A DNA stretch of 64,000 bases from a virus. Shown here in pieces: positions 62,151 to 64,000 of the stretch; position 1 is the stretch's first letter, and the number at the start of each line of letters is the position of its first letter. Both the position numbers and the translations under genes were made by a program. A model generated the notes under the pieces. It saw nothing but the letters and a program-made list of their open reading frames with translations, searched no databases and was not told where the DNA came from. The stretch is taken from IMG/VR virus record IMGVR_UViG_3300042260_000232, positions 1-64,000 of that record; one strand, 5' to 3'.

Positions 62151-62922
62151 TTACTCAAAGTCAAAAAACTTTGTCTCTTCCTTTACCTCGTCAATACGAG
62201 TTTTAGCAATCTCAAAATACTTAGCTTCTTGTTCCATACCAATAAAGTTACGTCCCAACTTGACCGCAGCAACACCAGTTGTTCCAGAACCCATTGTGTT
62301 ATCAAGAATAGTCTCACCCTTATTAGAGTAAGTTTTGATGAAGTATTCCATCATTTCCACTGGCTTCTGTGTTGGATGAAAGCCCTTCTCTTGCTTGAAC
62401 TTTTGAACAGTTCTTGGATATCGTGACCCATCTGGATTGTCGCGATGCTGTGATTTGGCAGAACCATATACTTCGCCAATCTTTGATGTGTCACTCTTGA
62501 AGCCACCATATGGAGTGCTATACCACATTTGTGGGTTATAGGTTGGTTTCTCACGATAGAACACTAACACATTTTCATGTGACTTTAGCGGCATAACCTT
62601 TGCGTTCATTGGATTGGTTCCTTGCGGTTTTTCCCAAATCCATTCATAACGAAAGTCTTTCAAGTTAGATGAAATTAGAGTAGTTGTAAATGGTTGTGAT
62701 GCAGTGAACACCATAGCGGCGTTCTTCTTGCATACCCGATAGTAATGTTCCCATAGTTTATCCATGGGAATGATGAAATCCCAAGCACATGCTGTGGTGC
62801 TAACCATAGGGCAAGTCACAAAGAATCATATCCACCGACTTATCGGGGACACGACTCAATGCGACCAAGCAGTCTTCGTTATAAAGCGAAAACTGTTGCC
62901 CTACATTGCTCTCCTTATCCAT
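62151..62922 (-). pseudogene. DNA (adenine/cytosine-N4) methyltransferase interrupted by a frameshift at its catalytic motif
   Basis: ATG 62922 opens a frame (SLYNEDCLVALSRVPDKSVD, then LCDLPYG) that ends at TAG 62802-62800 immediately after the catalytic D-L-P-Y. The continuation lies in the +1 frame: TTACAWDFIIPMDKLWEHYY ... YEWIWEKPQGTNPM ... HPTQKPVEMMEYFI ... TILDNTMGSGTTGVAAVKLG. Relatives read DLPYG-TT-x-C-x-WD without a break, so four extra bases (TAGC) appear to be present. It is an inactive gene, a sequence error, or a +1 recoding site (GGT TAG C). Confidence 0.8.
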
Positions 62923-63572
62923 TATTGTTTCCTTATAAAGTAATCTGATTCGGTGTTAGTTGTGTCCTTGAATAACTTCCATTCTTCTTCGGACATGTCA
63001 GCTTTCGCTCGGTTTTCAAACCAAGTCAAAAACTGTAGATTTTCCAAGTCAAATGATCCGCCCACACTTTTTGGGGTTTTATGGTCCAACGAAGGACGCA
63101 GCCATTTGTTTTCTTTATCTTGTATCCAGACATTGTATATCATTAGGAACTGCTCGTCAACATAAAACTTATCCAGAAACGATTTTCTTTTTTCGTCAGA
63201 ATCAAAATATGTCTTGTGTTTCGCCAAGTATCTGGTCAGAAATAGCAGTCTATCGTAATCTTCATATACCGACAAGTCTATTCCAGTTTTCATCTTAGCT
63301 TTCATATTCAAACGCCGTTGATCTTCTGATGCTTGTTTCCCTTTGTTGTGTGCGATATAAGACCCGTTGCGTTTTCTGGTTTCTACACCCTTCTTCGTAG
63401 CAGAAGGATCACGAACAGACGGAACTTTTCGTTGACTATCATACACCCCGCCATCAGTCAATATACGTTTCACTCGATGATGATCAATCTCATACGCACG
63501 GGAAACATCCCGCAAACTCACCAAATGTTCAAGATAGTATTGGCATATTTCAGCTTCATTTACTTGTTTCAT
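62922..63572 (-). CDS. HNH homing-type endonuclease
   Basis: 216 aa. N-terminal helix-turn-helix-like region (LVSLRDVSRAYEIDHHRVKR), middle NUMOD-like basic segment (ATKKGVETRKRNGSYIAHNK), then the HNH core SLDHKTPKSVGGSFDLENLQ-FLTWFENRAKADM with D-H, N and the late Asn. Such free-standing nucleases spread as mobile genes in T4-like phages. It lies directly beside the disrupted methylase (TAATG), so invasion of that locus is plausible. Late promoter at 63599-63606. Confidence 0.85.
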   Translation of the reverse strand: MKQVNEAEICQYYLEHLVSLRDVSRAYEIDHHRVKRILTDGGVYDSQRKVPSVRDPSATKKGVETRKRNGSYIAHNKGKQASEDQRRLNMKAKMKTGIDLSVYEDYDRLLFLTRYLAKHKTYFDSDEKRKSFLDKFYVDEQFLMIYNVWIQDKENKWLRPSLDHKTPKSVGGSFDLENLQFLTWFENRAKADMSEEEWKLFKDTTNTESDYFIRKQ

Positions 63573-63598
63573 ATTATTATCCCATTTACTTGTATTAT

Positions 63599-63606
63599 TA
63601 TTTATC
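63599..63606 (-). promoter_or_regulatory. Late promoter GATAAATA
   Basis: Minus strand, 27 bases before ATG 63572. Confidence 0.65.
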
Positions 63607-63633
63607 TAATACCGCGTGTAAATGGGATTTTTA

Positions 63634-63996
63634 TTACAAAATCGGTTGAGTTTCAACATCAATCTGGTAAAATTCTTCAAAAAGGTCAGAAGAAATATCG
63701 GTCCAGATTTGGTCAGACATTGACTTGGTAATCTTCGCACGAAACTTGCCAGCATCGCATTTATATCCATTTGGAGCGTCGCCGCCCTTTTGTGGATATG
63801 TAGGAATCCATTCCTGATTATGATAGTCCAGTTTCTTAGCATCAACCACCACAAAATAGTATCGTTTCAGGTCTTGCTGCCATTCTTTATTGTTGGTTGC
63901 CAGACAAAAAACAAACTGTTCTGGTTTAGATTTCAAAAACTCAAGTTTCTCTTGAATGGTTTTATGTTGTGTAAGACGCGAACCACTGATGGTCAT
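63634..63996 (-). CDS. Hypothetical protein, possibly partial at the right edge
   Basis: 121 codons; the frame stays open to the window edge, so the true start may lie further out. KLEFLKSKPEQFVFCLATNN, then LKRYYFVVVDAKKLDYHNQE and DLFEEFYQIDVETQPIL. No family is recognised. Confidence 0.55.
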   Translation of the reverse strand: MTISGSRLTQHKTIQEKLEFLKSKPEQFVFCLATNNKEWQQDLKRYYFVVVDAKKLDYHNQEWIPTYPQKGGDAPNGYKCDAGKFRAKITKSMSDQIWTDISSDLFEEFYQIDVETQPIL

Positions 63997-64000
63997 AAGC

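Noticed and set aside
1-64000. tRNA genes and CRISPR arrays
   Set aside because: By eye no cloverleaf with a T-arm GTTCRANNC motif outside the tmRNA and no regularly spaced direct repeats were found; a tRNAscan or CRISPR search was not possible here.

Overview
This window reads as part of the genome of a large, T4-like (myovirus-type) bacteriophage. Evidence: a gp41-type replicative helicase next to a gp61-type primase, a UvsW-type helicase, a PAAR spike protein and baseplate or head-associated genes, near-continuous short genes joined by ATGA/TAATG overlaps, and many copies of a T4-type late promoter (GATAAATA/TATAAATA). The host is probably an alphaproteobacterium, likely marine. The window carries a circularly permuted (two-piece) tmRNA gene with an alphaproteobacterial-style tag, a ROSE-like leader before a small heat-shock gene, DUF1127/DUF3563-type microproteins and an alphaproteobacterial-type alternative oxidase. 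Host assignment is inference. No tRNA gene, insertion sequence, integrase, attachment site or CRISPR array was recognised.

Layout. Almost everything is on the minus strand. Plus-strand islands lie at 4004-4738, 25997-27729, 35105-35745 and 51973-52377. 1-4000: small genes of mostly unknown role. 4000-7200: late genes, including a nuclease, a lipase and an ART-fold protein. 7240-11855: a takeover block of nucleosidase, ClpS, Hsp20, bS21, IF3 and ClpX. 11865-13334: a coiled-coil membrane protein. 13389-20745: a run of small genes, many driven by strong sigma70-like promoters that share a CGAATCAC spacer element. 20760-21060: a non-coding transcript candidate. 21059-25484: a porin-like outer-membrane protein, two Alt-like ART-fold proteins and an alternative oxidase. 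25590-25921: tmRNA. 25997-27729: two oxygenase-type genes and a GNAT-like gene. 27730-34933: a biosynthetic operon (CoA ligase, sulfotransferase, PLP enzyme, methyltransferase, thiolase-like enzyme, small membrane protein, radical SAM enzyme) followed by a sugar epimerase. 35105-35745: five overlapping microproteins. 35758-48653: virion and virion-associated genes. 48678-58345: replication genes and their neighbours. 58449-59966: early-type genes with an AAA+ ATPase. 60050-63996: a virion-type protein, Dam, a frame-disrupted methyltransferase and an HNH endonuclease.

How the genes may work together. (i) tmRNA, ClpX, ClpS, IF3, bS21 and Hsp20 together suggest that the phage steers translation, ribosome rescue and tag-directed proteolysis. 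(ii) Many late genes encode proteins whose first 8-15 residues look like T4 capsid-targeting peptides ending in (I/L)-x-E. The attached domains include ADP-ribosyltransferase-like, P-loop kinase, nucleotidyltransferase and nuclease-like folds, which suggests effectors packaged in the head and injected with the DNA. (iii) The late-expressed CoA-ligase/thiolase/radical-SAM operon suggests synthesis of an unknown small molecule or surface decoration. Alternative oxidase and the porin-like protein suggest changes to host respiration and envelope during late infection.
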